DNA from: CAZFLD01 sp964519835
GTDB lineage: Bacteria; Spirochaetota; Spirochaetia; DSM-27196; CAZFLD01
Assembly: GCA_964519835.1 (NCBI GenBank)
Contig: CAZFLD010000100.1
Span: 1 to 12,704, forward strand
Direction: 5' to 3'
Length of the DNA stretch: 12,704 bases
The number at the start of each line of letters is the position of its first letter. Position 1 is the stretch's first letter. This document shows, one piece after another, positions 1 to 7,653 of this stretch. The position numbers and the translations under genes are program-made. The notes beneath the pieces are model-generated. The model was given only the letters and a program-made list of their open reading frames with translations, was not told the DNA's origin and made no database searches.

Positions 1-299
1 AAGGGGACATAGGCGTAAAACTTCCCGTTGGCCGGAATGCCCGCGTCCCCGTCCCAGACCGCGGTGCCCGCGTGCCAGTCGGTGGAGCGACTGTTCAACA
101 GCACGCCATGATCCACCCAATCGTCGAAGTTGACCGTGCTGTACGCCCGGTAGTTGAACATGCCCTTGAACTTTTCGTTGAAGGTGCGGAACTGCTCCGT
201 GAACGGATCCTGGGTGGCAAAAAGATAGAACCGGCCGTCGATCTCGCGACAGGTCGGATCTGAGTTGAACTGGTAGCCGGGGGTAATCGATGTGCTCAT
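1..299 (-). CDS. GH43 glycoside hydrolase, N-terminal part (runs off left edge)
   Basis: This is the first 99 residues of a glycoside hydrolase family 43 enzyme (five-bladed beta-propeller; beta-xylosidase, arabinofuranosidase or arabinanase activity). The N-terminal motif NSDPTCRE holds the expected catalytic base, Asp14, followed by GRFYLFAT and a blade-1 end NFDDWVDHG. The next blade starts with TAVWDGDAGIPANGKFYAYV, which is the usual GH43 pattern. The pKa-modulating Asp and the acid Glu lie beyond the edge, so the subfamily and substrate cannot be told. The ATG at 299 is supported by AGGAG 10 bases upstream, which overlaps the stop codon of the preceding oxidoreductase gene (13-base gap). 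No signal peptide is visible, so a cytoplasmic enzyme is likely. It is the last gene of the operon visible here. GH117-like propellers are the main alternative. Confidence 0.85.
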   Translation of the reverse strand, partial: MSTSITPGYQFNSDPTCREIDGRFYLFATQDPFTEQFRTFNEKFKGMFNYRAYSTVNFDDWVDHGVLLNSRSTDWHAGTAVWDGDAGIPANGKFYAYVP

Positions 300-312
300 G
301 TCGCTTATGCTC

Positions 313-1579
313 CTACAATGTTGCCTCGGTGGCCGCAGGCAGCGACAGATCCGCGCCGCGGTCCTCGAGGTGTTTCCGTAGCTTTGTGGTGTGTATGTCG
401 CGGGGCGTGAGGTCCCCGTTGGCCGCCCATGCGGCGGCTGTGCCGGCGGCCTGCCCCATCATGGCGCAGGTGGTCATGGTGCGGGCCGAGGAGAGCGCAA
501 GCTGGTCGGCCGACATGCAGCGCCCGGCCATAAGAAGATTGTCCGCGTCGCGCGCCACGAGGGAGCGATAGGGAATGTGGTACGGGGGCACGGCCGGCGC
601 GAAGATCATCCACGGTAAGCACGTAGTCGCCGGCAATACGCCGCGTCTCGCGCAGCGCGATGATCGGGGATGTGTGATCCATTCGCCACGGCTTTTTCTC
701 CTGCGTTTGGAAGTAGTCGAGAACCTCCCATTGCCGTCTGCGCGCCGCGATCTCCAGAGCGGTCAACTCCTCGGTGTCTCCGCTATGGTGACCGATTACC
801 TTCACCTTCAGCGCCACGCCGTCGGGTCCGTTCGGCCACGGGCTGGTCATGGGCAGGTCCTCCCGGCGCCTGACAGGACTGAACCAGCCCGCAGGAAGCT
901 GTGGCTCTACGGTCGGCGCGCCACCCCCATCTCCGCCTGCCACCGCTTTATCCTGCGGCATCTCCCGAACGAAAAACTCGATCGACGCGGGAAGCGGACC
1001 GTATTGGCCCTCGGGCAGCATGGTGCAACCGGCGGCACGAGCGAGCTCGGCTCCGCCGGAGGCATCGACAAAAACCTTGGCATCCAGACCTTCGAGACCG
1101 GAGGCGCCGGCGAGCAATGCGGGGCCGACTCTGCGGCCTTCATGCATCGCGTCCACGAAACGGGTGTGCAACAATAGCTTCACGCCGTAGGCGAGGAGCA
1201 TCTCCTGGAGGATGACGGCCAGTATCTCATGGTCGAACACGCGTCTGCTCCTGGGGCTGTAGTGCTCATACGGTCCCGGGTAGGGCTCGATGCTCTTCCA
1301 CTCCTCTTGCTTTGCGATGATCTCGTCGAAGATTGCGCCCTGCCCGTGGGTCTCCCCGGCCCAGTTCGCCACGCCCCCGATGGTCGCGTTCCCACCGGTG
1401 ACGGCAAAGCGCTCAACCAGGATGACCGATGCACCCTCGGCGGCCGCCGCGCAGGCGGCACAGACCCCGGCGATCCCGCCACCGATTACCGCAACGTCGG
1501 CCTTGTATCGAAGCGGGATGTCGCGCTGCCAGCGGATGGAATCGTGCCCGGCAGGGGCGTTCTCGATTGCGGTACTCAT
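313..1579 (-). pseudogene. FAD-dependent oxidoreductase (FAD_oxidored type), frame broken near the C-terminus
   Basis: The N-terminal part is a flavoprotein. A dinucleotide-binding beta-alpha-beta unit reads VAVIGGGIAGVCAA (GGGIAG at residues 33-38), with an acidic end at Glu56 (VER) and then TGGNATIGG. It fits the FAD_oxidored group common beside sulfatases and glycosidases in marine and anaerobic glycan degraders; the substrate is unknown. The first frame keeps family sequence down to RRIAGDYVLTVDDLRAGR (about 600-640). Family sequence then resumes one base shifted with VPPYHIPYRSL and the C-terminal hallmark NLLMAGRCMSADQLALSSAR, ending at 313. Related proteins, as I remember them, carry roughly 20-30 extra residues between these blocks, so a small deletion as well as the frame change is likely; a G5 run at 584-588 also makes a one-base error possible. 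The start ATG at 1579 is 3 bases after the xylosidase stop, with GAGGAG across that stop. Confidence 0.8.
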
Positions 1580-1582
1580 AGG

Positions 1583-3181
1583 TCACTCCTCGCGATAGTC
1601 GAAGTAGCCAAAGTCTGCGTGCAGCCGTGCTCCGGAGAGATCCTGGCAGCACATGCCGATGAAGGTACCGGTGAACGACCACCCGCTCACCGCATCGTCC
1701 GAGAGGGCGCTCCCGTCGAGCACCTCGCCCACCTCGGTCCACCGTACCCCGTCGGTCGAGTAGGAGAACTGGAGACGCGCGTGACTCATCTCGGCTCGCA
1801 GGCGGCAAGGCGCGGCAGGCGGCTCGCGGCCGTCGAGCGGAACCGGAGCCGTGAGGGGGGACGTGAACTCACCGTCTCGGCAGGCAATCAGACTCAGGGA
1901 CCGGCCGATCCGTTTATCATGGGTTATGTGGAGATAGTAGAAGTTACGAGTGTTATAGAAGCAGACGAGACCTGCCATCTGCTGGAGGATCGTAGGGTTG
2001 AACTCGACGGACGTTTCCGCTGAGCAGACGAACGCATCGCGCCGACGGGCAACGAGCACCTGGTCGTGCCATGAGCTGAGCGACTCGCCGCCGTAGAGAC
2101 GCAGGAAGCCCCGGCGCTCGGTCAGAGACATCTCGTCCCGACCAAGGGGGCGGCGGAGGGTTTGGTACGGTGGGCCGAGCGTCGGCTCATCGAAGTCGTC
2201 GCGGCCGGTAGTCGACAGACCAGCGTCGTTTCCGGCGGCGGTGGATGGGGCCGGCACCGTGAGCGCAGGCTCACGGCCCTCGGGCTCCAAGTAGAGCCAA
2301 TCGTCGGCCCCCCACCGCACCTTCTGGATGCACGTTTCCCGACCAAGGACGCACCGGCCTCGCGTGCTGAGCGGACGTCCGCACAGATGCACCAGGTACC
2401 ACTCATCGTCCGGGGTTGCGACGAGGTCCGCATGTCCGGCCTTCTGCAGGGGATTGTTTGTGTTGTCGCGTGAGCTAAGGATCGGGTTGTGCGGGTGAAC
2501 CTCGTACGGCCCTTCGATGCTCTTCGAGCGCGCGAGCGACACCGCGTGACCGTACCCGGTACCTCCCTCGGCGGTCAGCAGATGGTAGTAGCCGTCGCGC
2601 TTGTAGAGGTGCGGCCCCTCGGTGAAGCCGAGGTCGGTGCCCGCGAAGATGTTTCTGATCGGACCGACCAGGCGTTGCTGTTCCGCAGAGTACTCCTGAA
2701 GCAGAATGCCGGCAAACGACGCGGGCCCGGAGTAGCGATGATCCTTGAGCATGTTGACCAGCCACTTCCTCCCGTCGTCGTCGTGGAAGAGCGAGGGATC
2801 GAAGCCGCTGCTGTTGAGGTATATGGGCTCCGACCACTCACCGTCGATCGTGGAGCTTGTCACCAGATAGTTGTGCGAGTCGAGCCATGGGCCTCCCGCC
2901 GTCTTCATGTTCGTGTAGACGAGATAGAAGAGTCCGTTTTGGTGAGTCAGGCAGGGAGCCCACACACCCCCGGAATCCGGATTTCCGCGCATGTCCAGCT
3001 GCGAAACCCTGCTGAGCGGCCGGCCCACAAGACGCCAGGTGACCAGGTCGCGCGAGTGGTGGATCTGGACGCCGGGGAACCACTCGAAGGTGGACGTGGC
3101 GATGTAGTAGTCGTCGCCCACGCGGATGATCGACGGGTCGGGGTTGAATCCGCGGAGGATCGGGTTGGTGATCGTGGTCAT
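1583..3181 (-). CDS. xynB: GH43 xylan beta-1,4-xylosidase (GH43_11 type)
   Basis: This 532-residue protein is a full-length member of the XynB group of GH43, which releases xylose from the non-reducing end of xylo-oligosaccharides with inversion. The opening NPILRGFNPDPS gives the catalytic base Asp15, followed by DDYYIATSTFEWFPGVQIHH, highly typical of this group. GFDPSLFHDDDGR places the pKa-modulating Asp at 128, and FTEGPHLY the acid Glu at 188. The catalytic propeller covers about residues 1-320. The rest, starting near DDFDEPTLGP, is the C-terminal beta-sandwich (GH43_C2) that closes the active site. The length matches the usual 530-540. No signal peptide is seen, so it should act on imported oligosaccharides. 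The ATG at 3181 has GGAG 6 bases upstream, and the stop lies 3 bases before the oxidoreductase. Some members also have alpha-L-arabinofuranosidase activity. Confidence 0.92.
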   Translation of the reverse strand: MTTITNPILRGFNPDPSIIRVGDDYYIATSTFEWFPGVQIHHSRDLVTWRLVGRPLSRVSQLDMRGNPDSGGVWAPCLTHQNGLFYLVYTNMKTAGGPWLDSHNYLVTSSTIDGEWSEPIYLNSSGFDPSLFHDDDGRKWLVNMLKDHRYSGPASFAGILLQEYSAEQQRLVGPIRNIFAGTDLGFTEGPHLYKRDGYYHLLTAEGGTGYGHAVSLARSKSIEGPYEVHPHNPILSSRDNTNNPLQKAGHADLVATPDDEWYLVHLCGRPLSTRGRCVLGRETCIQKVRWGADDWLYLEPEGREPALTVPAPSTAAGNDAGLSTTGRDDFDEPTLGPPYQTLRRPLGRDEMSLTERRGFLRLYGGESLSSWHDQVLVARRRDAFVCSAETSVEFNPTILQQMAGLVCFYNTRNFYYLHITHDKRIGRSLSLIACRDGEFTSPLTAPVPLDGREPPAAPCRLRAEMSHARLQFSYSTDGVRWTEVGEVLDGSALSDDAVSGWSFTGTFIGMCCQDLSGARLHADFGYFDYREE

Positions 3182-3214
3182 AGTAACTCCGCTTGGCGGG
3201 CCCGACGGAGCCCG

Positions 3215-4708
3215 TTAGGCCCCGCACAGCCGGTAGGTGTCGAAGCGATCGGAGGCCGCCGTCCGCTCCGCCAGTATGGTTAGTAGCCGGCACTTCTGCT
3301 GCTGTGACGCCGGGTCATTCCAGAGGTTGCGACGCTCATGCGGGTCGTTCTTCAGGTCGATCAGGATGCCGTCGCCGTAGCCGGCATAGGTGACCAGTTT
3401 CCAGTCGCCGTGGACGACCCCGCGGAGCCGACAGATCGGCGCGCCTTCGCGCCAGTCTTCGTCGAACTCCATGAGTGCCGCATGGGTTTCGACCTTCGGC
3501 TGACCTGCGAGGTAGGGCCGCAGAGACGTGCCGGGCAGCGGCTGGGTCTTTGGCGGCGCCGTACCGCGCATCGTGTGCCAACCGTCGGGCAGCCCCGCCA
3601 GATCGGCTACCGTGGGGACCAGATCGAGCATACTGACCGGGTCGTCAACCGTGACGCCGCTGACCGTTGAACGCGGATCAGACCAGATGAATGGCACTCT
3701 CCACAGCTCCTCGACCGGCCAGACGCCCTTGTGCAGGAGATTGTGCGCGCCAAGGTACTCGCCGTGGTCGGCAATAAAGGCGATCACCGTGTTGTCCGCC
3801 TTCCCGCTCTTATCGAGCGACTGGAGGACCTGTCCGACGCAGGCATCCACGTGGGTAATCATGCCGTAGGTCTGCGCCATGATCTCGCGCATGTCCGCCT
3901 CATCCTCAGGCGGTTGCCACGTTCCGCCTCGACCGGCGTCGGGAAGCGGATGAAACCCGGTAGGCTCCCGCCAGTCCGTCGGCATCGTCACGGAACCCGG
4001 GTCGTACATCTCGCTGTACGGCCGACAGGCGGCAAACGGGTGGTGCGGGTCTGGGAAGGAGCAGAAGAGGTAGAACGGCTGCTCGTCCTGCCGAGCAAGG
4101 AACGCCGATGCCCGGTCGGCGATCCACTGGTTGTAGTGGAGCTCGGCCGGCACCTCCATTCGCCACGCCTCACCGCGACGGAGGTAGGCGTGCTCGCCGT
4201 CATAGAGGGCGTGGACCCCCGGATGCTCACGCTCGAGCCACTGCCGGTACTGCCCAAAGACGTAGCTCACGTGGCCCCCGACGTAGTCGGTGGTCTGAAA
4301 GCCGTAGTAGTTCGGAGGCAGCTCGGTGATGTCGCCGTTGTTCCAGGGGGCGAGTCCCTCGAGCGAGTCCGTTCCGCCGCTGAACGGCTGCAGGTGGATC
4401 TTGCCCACGGCGTGCGTGGCGTACCCTACCTCCTGCAGGGCGCCGCCGATGGTGGGGACGCTCGTCGAGAGCTTGCAGCCGTTGGTCAGGAGGCCGTGAC
4501 CGCGCGGTGTCAGTCCGCTTACCATGGTCGCCCGCGAGGGCATACACACGGAGTTGTTGCAGTATCCGCGACGGAAGTTGACCCCCCGGGCGGCAAGGGC
4601 ATCCAAGTTCGGGGTCTTCACGTCCGGGTGTCCGTTGCAGCCAAGGCAGTACGACTGCATCTGATCGGCACAAAAAACAAGGATGTTGGGTCGTGCGTTC
4701 GTTGCCAT
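3215..4708 (-). CDS. Type I sulfatase (formylglycine-dependent), CMPSR motif
   Basis: This 497-residue member of the alkaline-phosphatase-superfamily sulfatases hydrolyses sulfate esters, here presumably on the glycan the operon degrades. Residues that can be seen: metal ligands Asp15-Gln16 in NILVFCADQ; Cys55 in CMPSRATMVSG, the residue converted to formylglycine, with Arg59; GKIHL with Lys103 and His105; PDPHHPF near 219-225; Asp314-His315 in IADHGEYLGAH; and a later Lys327 in HKG. All catalytic positions are intact and the length is normal. The open frame continues upstream to 4984, but ATG at 4708 is chosen because it puts the NIL strand at residues 8-10 and has GGAG just upstream; the extension overlaps the next sulfatase. 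No signal peptide is visible. It needs a maturation enzyme (FGE or anSME) that is not in the window. The S1 subfamily and exact substrate were not determined. Confidence 0.92.
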   Translation of the reverse strand: MATNARPNILVFCADQMQSYCLGCNGHPDVKTPNLDALAARGVNFRRGYCNNSVCMPSRATMVSGLTPRGHGLLTNGCKLSTSVPTIGGALQEVGYATHAVGKIHLQPFSGGTDSLEGLAPWNNGDITELPPNYYGFQTTDYVGGHVSYVFGQYRQWLEREHPGVHALYDGEHAYLRRGEAWRMEVPAELHYNQWIADRASAFLARQDEQPFYLFCSFPDPHHPFAACRPYSEMYDPGSVTMPTDWREPTGFHPLPDAGRGGTWQPPEDEADMREIMAQTYGMITHVDACVGQVLQSLDKSGKADNTVIAFIADHGEYLGAHNLLHKGVWPVEELWRVPFIWSDPRSTVSGVTVDDPVSMLDLVPTVADLAGLPDGWHTMRGTAPPKTQPLPGTSLRPYLAGQPKVETHAALMEFDEDWREGAPICRLRGVVHGDWKLVTYAGYGDGILIDLKNDPHERRNLWNDPASQQQKCRLLTILAERTAASDRFDTYRLCGA

Positions 4709-4737
4709 GAGCTCTCCTACAGATCGCGTAAAGGTGT

Positions 4738-6156
4738 CTACGGGTTCGTCCGTTCTCCCGGCGGGTCCGGCCACGGCGAGCCTTGGTCGGGAATGGGGCC
4801 CCTCAACAGAGGATCGTCGGTCTCGCGCATCCAGTGATCGAGCTCGGCCAAAAGGCCGATGCGAACGTCCGCGACCGACGGGTCGTCTGCGATGTTGTGA
4901 CGCTCGGCAGGATCGGTGGTGATGTCGTAGAGCTCGATCTCCGTGCGCGGCTCGGTGGGCGCCGGCGCCATTTGGTCGAACCACATCGGGTAGCTATCAT
5001 TTATATAGGGTACATCGTGGGTGTGCCACTGCCGCCTGGCGCCCGGGTCGAAGTTGCGAATCAGGTGATAGCGCGGCGTGCGGACCGACCGGATCGGATC
5101 GTAGTTCGCGCTCGTCCCGTCGTCGCGGAGCTCCACCGTGCCGCCGTGATAGTTGCGCTCGGTGAAGAGCCGCTCGCGGTGGGTGCCGACATCGCCGCAG
5201 GCACGAGGCCACACCGAGCGGCCGTAGACGTAATTGGGTACCGGCACGCCGGCCGCTTGGAGCATGGTCGGTGCGAGGTCGATGTTGCTCACCAGATCGT
5301 CGACGACGGCGCCGGCGGGAAGCCCGGGGCCGCGCATGAGGACGGCGGTCTCGGTTCCCATGTCGTAGAGCGTCCCCTTGGCGTGCAGGCCGGATACGCC
5401 GTGGTCGGTCGTGAAGATCACCAGCGTCTCCCCGCGCAAGCCCAACAGATCGAGCGCCCCGAAGAGACGCCCAAGGTGGAAGTCGTGATACTCAATGCAG
5501 GCGGCAAAGCGCGCGGCCTCCGCCCGCATCGCCGGCGTGTCCACCAGGTACGAGTCGAGCACGGGGGCGTTCTCTTCGTCGATCCAGGCGTAGTCGCGGA
5601 GCGTCAGGTTCTCGCCGCGTTCGTCGCGCGGCGGGAATGTCTTCTGCCACTGTGATGCGTGCACCTCGTGCGTTCCCATGTGCAGCAGAAACGGTCGACC
5701 GCCTTCGGAGGCCGCAGCCTCATTGGTGCCCTCTTTCGCCGTCCCGCCCTTCGCGTGCTTCTCCAGAAAGCCGATCGCGGCATCGACTACCTGCTCGGTG
5801 TGAACGTCTCGACAAATCTCTTCGTCGCAGCGCAGGTCCTCGCGGTAGGCGCGCGTATGGTCGAGGCCGCACAGGACCGTGTGATAGCCGGCGTCCGACA
5901 ACTCATCAATAAAGGTGCGCTCTTTGAGCGGGAGACTCCACCCGCCGTTGACCAATCCCATCATGCCGTTCACATGCGCCGGACGGCCGGTAAACGCGCA
6001 GCCACGCGACGGGCTGCACGCCGGCGACTGGCAGAAGGCGTTGGTAAACGTCACGCCCTCGCGCGCGAATCGATCGAGGTACGGCGTGTGAAAGGGCCGG
6101 CCGTAGCAACCGAGCATCCTCCCCAGATCGTGGCAGACAATGTAGATGATGTTCAT
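4738..6156 (-). CDS. Type I sulfatase, CSPSR motif (heparan N-sulfatase-like group)
   Basis: This 472-residue sulfatase starts directly with the first core strand, MNIIYIVCHDLGRMLGCYG. Here His9-Asp10 replace the usual Asp-Asp or Asp-Gln pair, as in sulfatases with an HDxGR opening that are often labelled heparan N-sulfatase-like. Cys47 in CSPSR is the formylglycine site, with Arg51 next to it. Further residues are THEVHAS near 162-168, Asp251-His252 in TTDHGVSGLHAKG, and Lys260. It ends in the conserved NIADDPSVADVR region. The ATG at 6156 overlaps the stop of the sialidase-like gene as ATGA, so translation is probably coupled; GGAG lies 8 bases upstream. The longer open frame to 6531 is rejected because it overlaps the sialidase gene out of frame. 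No signal peptide is visible. Residues 136-152 (rich in G, K, E, A) form a low-complexity loop insertion. True N-sulfatase specificity is not shown. Confidence 0.9.
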   Translation of the reverse strand: MNIIYIVCHDLGRMLGCYGRPFHTPYLDRFAREGVTFTNAFCQSPACSPSRGCAFTGRPAHVNGMMGLVNGGWSLPLKERTFIDELSDAGYHTVLCGLDHTRAYREDLRCDEEICRDVHTEQVVDAAIGFLEKHAKGGTAKEGTNEAAASEGGRPFLLHMGTHEVHASQWQKTFPPRDERGENLTLRDYAWIDEENAPVLDSYLVDTPAMRAEAARFAACIEYHDFHLGRLFGALDLLGLRGETLVIFTTDHGVSGLHAKGTLYDMGTETAVLMRGPGLPAGAVVDDLVSNIDLAPTMLQAAGVPVPNYVYGRSVWPRACGDVGTHRERLFTERNYHGGTVELRDDGTSANYDPIRSVRTPRYHLIRNFDPGARRQWHTHDVPYINDSYPMWFDQMAPAPTEPRTEIELYDITTDPAERHNIADDPSVADVRIGLLAELDHWMRETDDPLLRGPIPDQGSPWPDPPGERTNP

Positions 6157-7325
6157 GGGATGTTCTCCGCCGGCGCTATCCGACGCACCTCGATCGCCTC
6201 CTTTCCTCGGGAGACGATCACGTGGAGGGCGTCGTCGTGTATCAGGGTATGAGGGTAGCCGTAATCGCCGCCTTTGTGCAGGCCTTCCCGCCGTTGCTCG
6301 TACGGCGTGGTGCCGTCTGCGAGAATCAGGTGCCGGTCGAAGCGCACGCCGTCGTCCGAAAGCGAGAGGACCAGGCGTTGGCGTCCGCGTGGTTCCGGAT
6401 CGGGTGATCCGACGTAGTAGAATCGTCGGTCCGGGAGGCGACCGAAGTGGAATTTCGTTGCGTTGTCGCTGAACCCGGTCGGCTGCGGCTCGGACCAGGT
6501 GAGCCCGTCGTCGGCGCTCTCGGTGACCCAAAGACGATCCGTGTTCGTTCGAAGCAGCATGTGGAGCACGCCGTCGTCGGTCTGGAAAAACGAGCCCTCA
6601 CAGGTGGGAACCGACCGGTCGTCGACCTCGTAGAGCTCTTTGAACGACTCCGAGTCGTCGACGAACGAGTTGCCCGGCGCGCCCGGGTAGATGCCGGTCA
6701 TCCGCCAGCCGGAGAGGCCGGTCGGGTCATCGGTGTACGGGAAGGAGATGTTGCCGCTGATAATGAGGCGGCCGGAGGCCGTCGGTTGCGGGCCGAAGTT
6801 GGGGATGATCGGCAGCTGCAGATCAATCGGGTCGGTCCAGCTCTCGCCGTCATCGGTGGTCACCGCGAGCAGCGTGGTGTTCAGGTGGTCGCGGTCCTCA
6901 CGCGGTCGGGTGCCGTGCTCATCCAGGCTCTCCGGCCGGTACTCGTAGGCGCCGATGTAGGCGACCAGGCGACCTTCGTGCGAGTGAAAGCCGGCGGCGG
7001 TCAGCACGAGCTCGCCGTGACGCCCGGCGAGAGGGCCAAGAAACGGCCCGGGTTCGGACCAGCTGCGGAAGTCGGCGGACGTCGAGTACAGCACCCGCTG
7101 CCCCGGCGCATCCTCGTCCCGACGCCCGTTCGACCACATCGCGAAGAACCGTCCACCAAAGAACGCGAGGTGCGGGTGGTGCGAGTAGGTCCACTCCTGT
7201 TCGGGCCGATAGAGCCACATCTGGTCGATCGTCAGTCCGTGCTCCGCGTGGCGCTTCGCGGCGTGCGGGCCGTACGAGTCGTTCGTTATGGGCGACCGGG
7301 TTCCGGGGGTGGTTGCGTTGGTCAT
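6153..7325 (-). CDS. Sialidase-like (BNR/Asp-box) beta-propeller protein
   Basis: This 390-residue protein has repeated Asp-box motifs typical of sialidase-fold propellers: TTDDGESW (157-163), ESADDGLTW (about 269-277) and SLSDDGVRF (about 321-329), plus degenerate copies such as STSADFRSW at 81-89. The N-terminal YSHHPHLAFFGGRFFAMWSN stretch is the usual beginning of this exo-alpha-sialidase-like group. I do not see a clear arginine triad with tyrosine nucleophile, so neuraminidase activity should not be assumed; a glycosidase or lyase on the operon's glycan is equally possible. ATG at 7325 is preferred over TTG at 7343: GGAG lies about 10 bases before the ATG, while the TTG has no SD. It is the first gene of the minus-strand operon, and its stop overlaps the start of the following sulfatase. 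No signal peptide is visible. Confidence 0.78.
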   Translation of the reverse strand: MTNATTPGTRSPITNDSYGPHAAKRHAEHGLTIDQMWLYRPEQEWTYSHHPHLAFFGGRFFAMWSNGRRDEDAPGQRVLYSTSADFRSWSEPGPFLGPLAGRHGELVLTAAGFHSHEGRLVAYIGAYEYRPESLDEHGTRPREDRDHLNTTLLAVTTDDGESWTDPIDLQLPIIPNFGPQPTASGRLIISGNISFPYTDDPTGLSGWRMTGIYPGAPGNSFVDDSESFKELYEVDDRSVPTCEGSFFQTDDGVLHMLLRTNTDRLWVTESADDGLTWSEPQPTGFSDNATKFHFGRLPDRRFYYVGSPDPEPRGRQRLVLSLSDDGVRFDRHLILADGTTPYEQRREGLHKGGDYGYPHTLIHDDALHVIVSRGKEAIEVRRIAPAENIP

Positions 7326-7390
7326 GCTCTCTTCTCTCCGCAATATGGTTCACTCGTGCGCGAAGATAAACTCGTGAGTCGCGCGATCGA

Positions 7391-7419
7391 GAATCGGGAA
7401 GCCGGCGGCCGGTCGATTC
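7391..7419 (-). promoter_or_regulatory. Possible leader hairpin of the minus-strand operon
   Basis: GAATCG (7391-7396) can pair with CGATTC (7414-7419), with an inner CCGG/CCGG stem (7402-7405 with 7409-7412) across a CGG loop and an asymmetric internal bulge. It would lie about 65-95 bases upstream of the sialidase-like gene start in the transcript. Random GC-rich sequence makes such stems fairly often, so a function is not shown. Confidence 0.25.
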
Positions 7420-7519
7420 GGGTCGCTGCTGCGAACCACGGCAGCGCTGGAGACACTACCGTCGTCTACCGTAGCGAAAGAAGGAGAATGATTCAAGCTA
7501 TTCTATCTCAATGTTCGAA

Positions 7520-7536
7520 GTTCTATAATGTAGAAC
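7520..7536. promoter_or_regulatory. Inverted repeat overlapping the -10 box (candidate operator)
   Basis: GTTCTA at 7520-7525 and TAGAAC at 7531-7536 form a perfect 6-bp dyad with a 5-base centre. The plus-strand TATAAT (7524-7529) lies inside it, so a protein bound here would block RNA polymerase. A direct copy of the half-site, GTTC at 7513-7516, lies just upstream. No regulator gene is in the window, so the family is unknown. Confidence 0.5.
7524..7529 (+). promoter_or_regulatory. -10 box (TATAAT) for the plus-strand sulfatase
   Basis: This is a perfect TATAAT, 124 bases before the sulfatase start codon. At 17-bp spacing the -35 position (7501-7506) reads TTCTAT, a poor match to TTGACA, so the promoter would be weak or need an activator. 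The intergenic position and local AT-richness support it. Confidence 0.5.
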
Positions 7537-7550
7537 GCTTTTCTAAAGCG
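7536..7550. promoter_or_regulatory. Second inverted repeat, adjoining the -10 box (candidate operator)
   Basis: CGCTTT (7536-7541) and AAAGCG (7545-7550) form a perfect 6-bp dyad around TCT. It abuts the first inverted repeat, sharing base 7536, and covers the expected transcription start (about 7536). Two adjoining dyads over a promoter core suggest repressor binding, perhaps by two proteins or cooperative dimers. Confidence 0.42.
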
Positions 7551-7653
7551 CCGGCTGCAGCGGTGGGTCTGTTTCGTTGGCCATTGGATGAGAGCCGCTT
7601 CCCCTTCCGTCGTATCTTACGTAGCATGCCTGACATAGGAGAGGACTATTACG

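Larger units (their letters stand above)
7326..7653. promoter_or_regulatory. Divergent intergenic control region
   Basis: These 328 bases separate the minus-strand operon from the plus-strand sulfatase and must hold the start signals for both. The middle (about 7484-7548) is clearly AT-richer than the flanks. It contains a plus-strand TATAAT and two adjoining inverted repeats (listed separately). The leader of the minus operon (7326-7420) has a GC-rich potential hairpin. I could not find a convincing -35/-10 pair for the minus strand; TAGAAT (7505 to 7500) is only a weak candidate. No coding frame with family similarity is seen. Confidence 0.7.

Noticed and set aside
3731..4837. 368-codon plus-strand open frame
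   Set aside because: It is antisense to a sulfatase with complete active-site motifs and shows no protein-family sequence of its own.
6157..6531. N-terminal extension of the sulfatase that starts at 6156
   Set aside because: It overlaps the sialidase-like gene out of frame. The ATGA overlap with a GGAG site and the family N-terminus fix the start at 6156.
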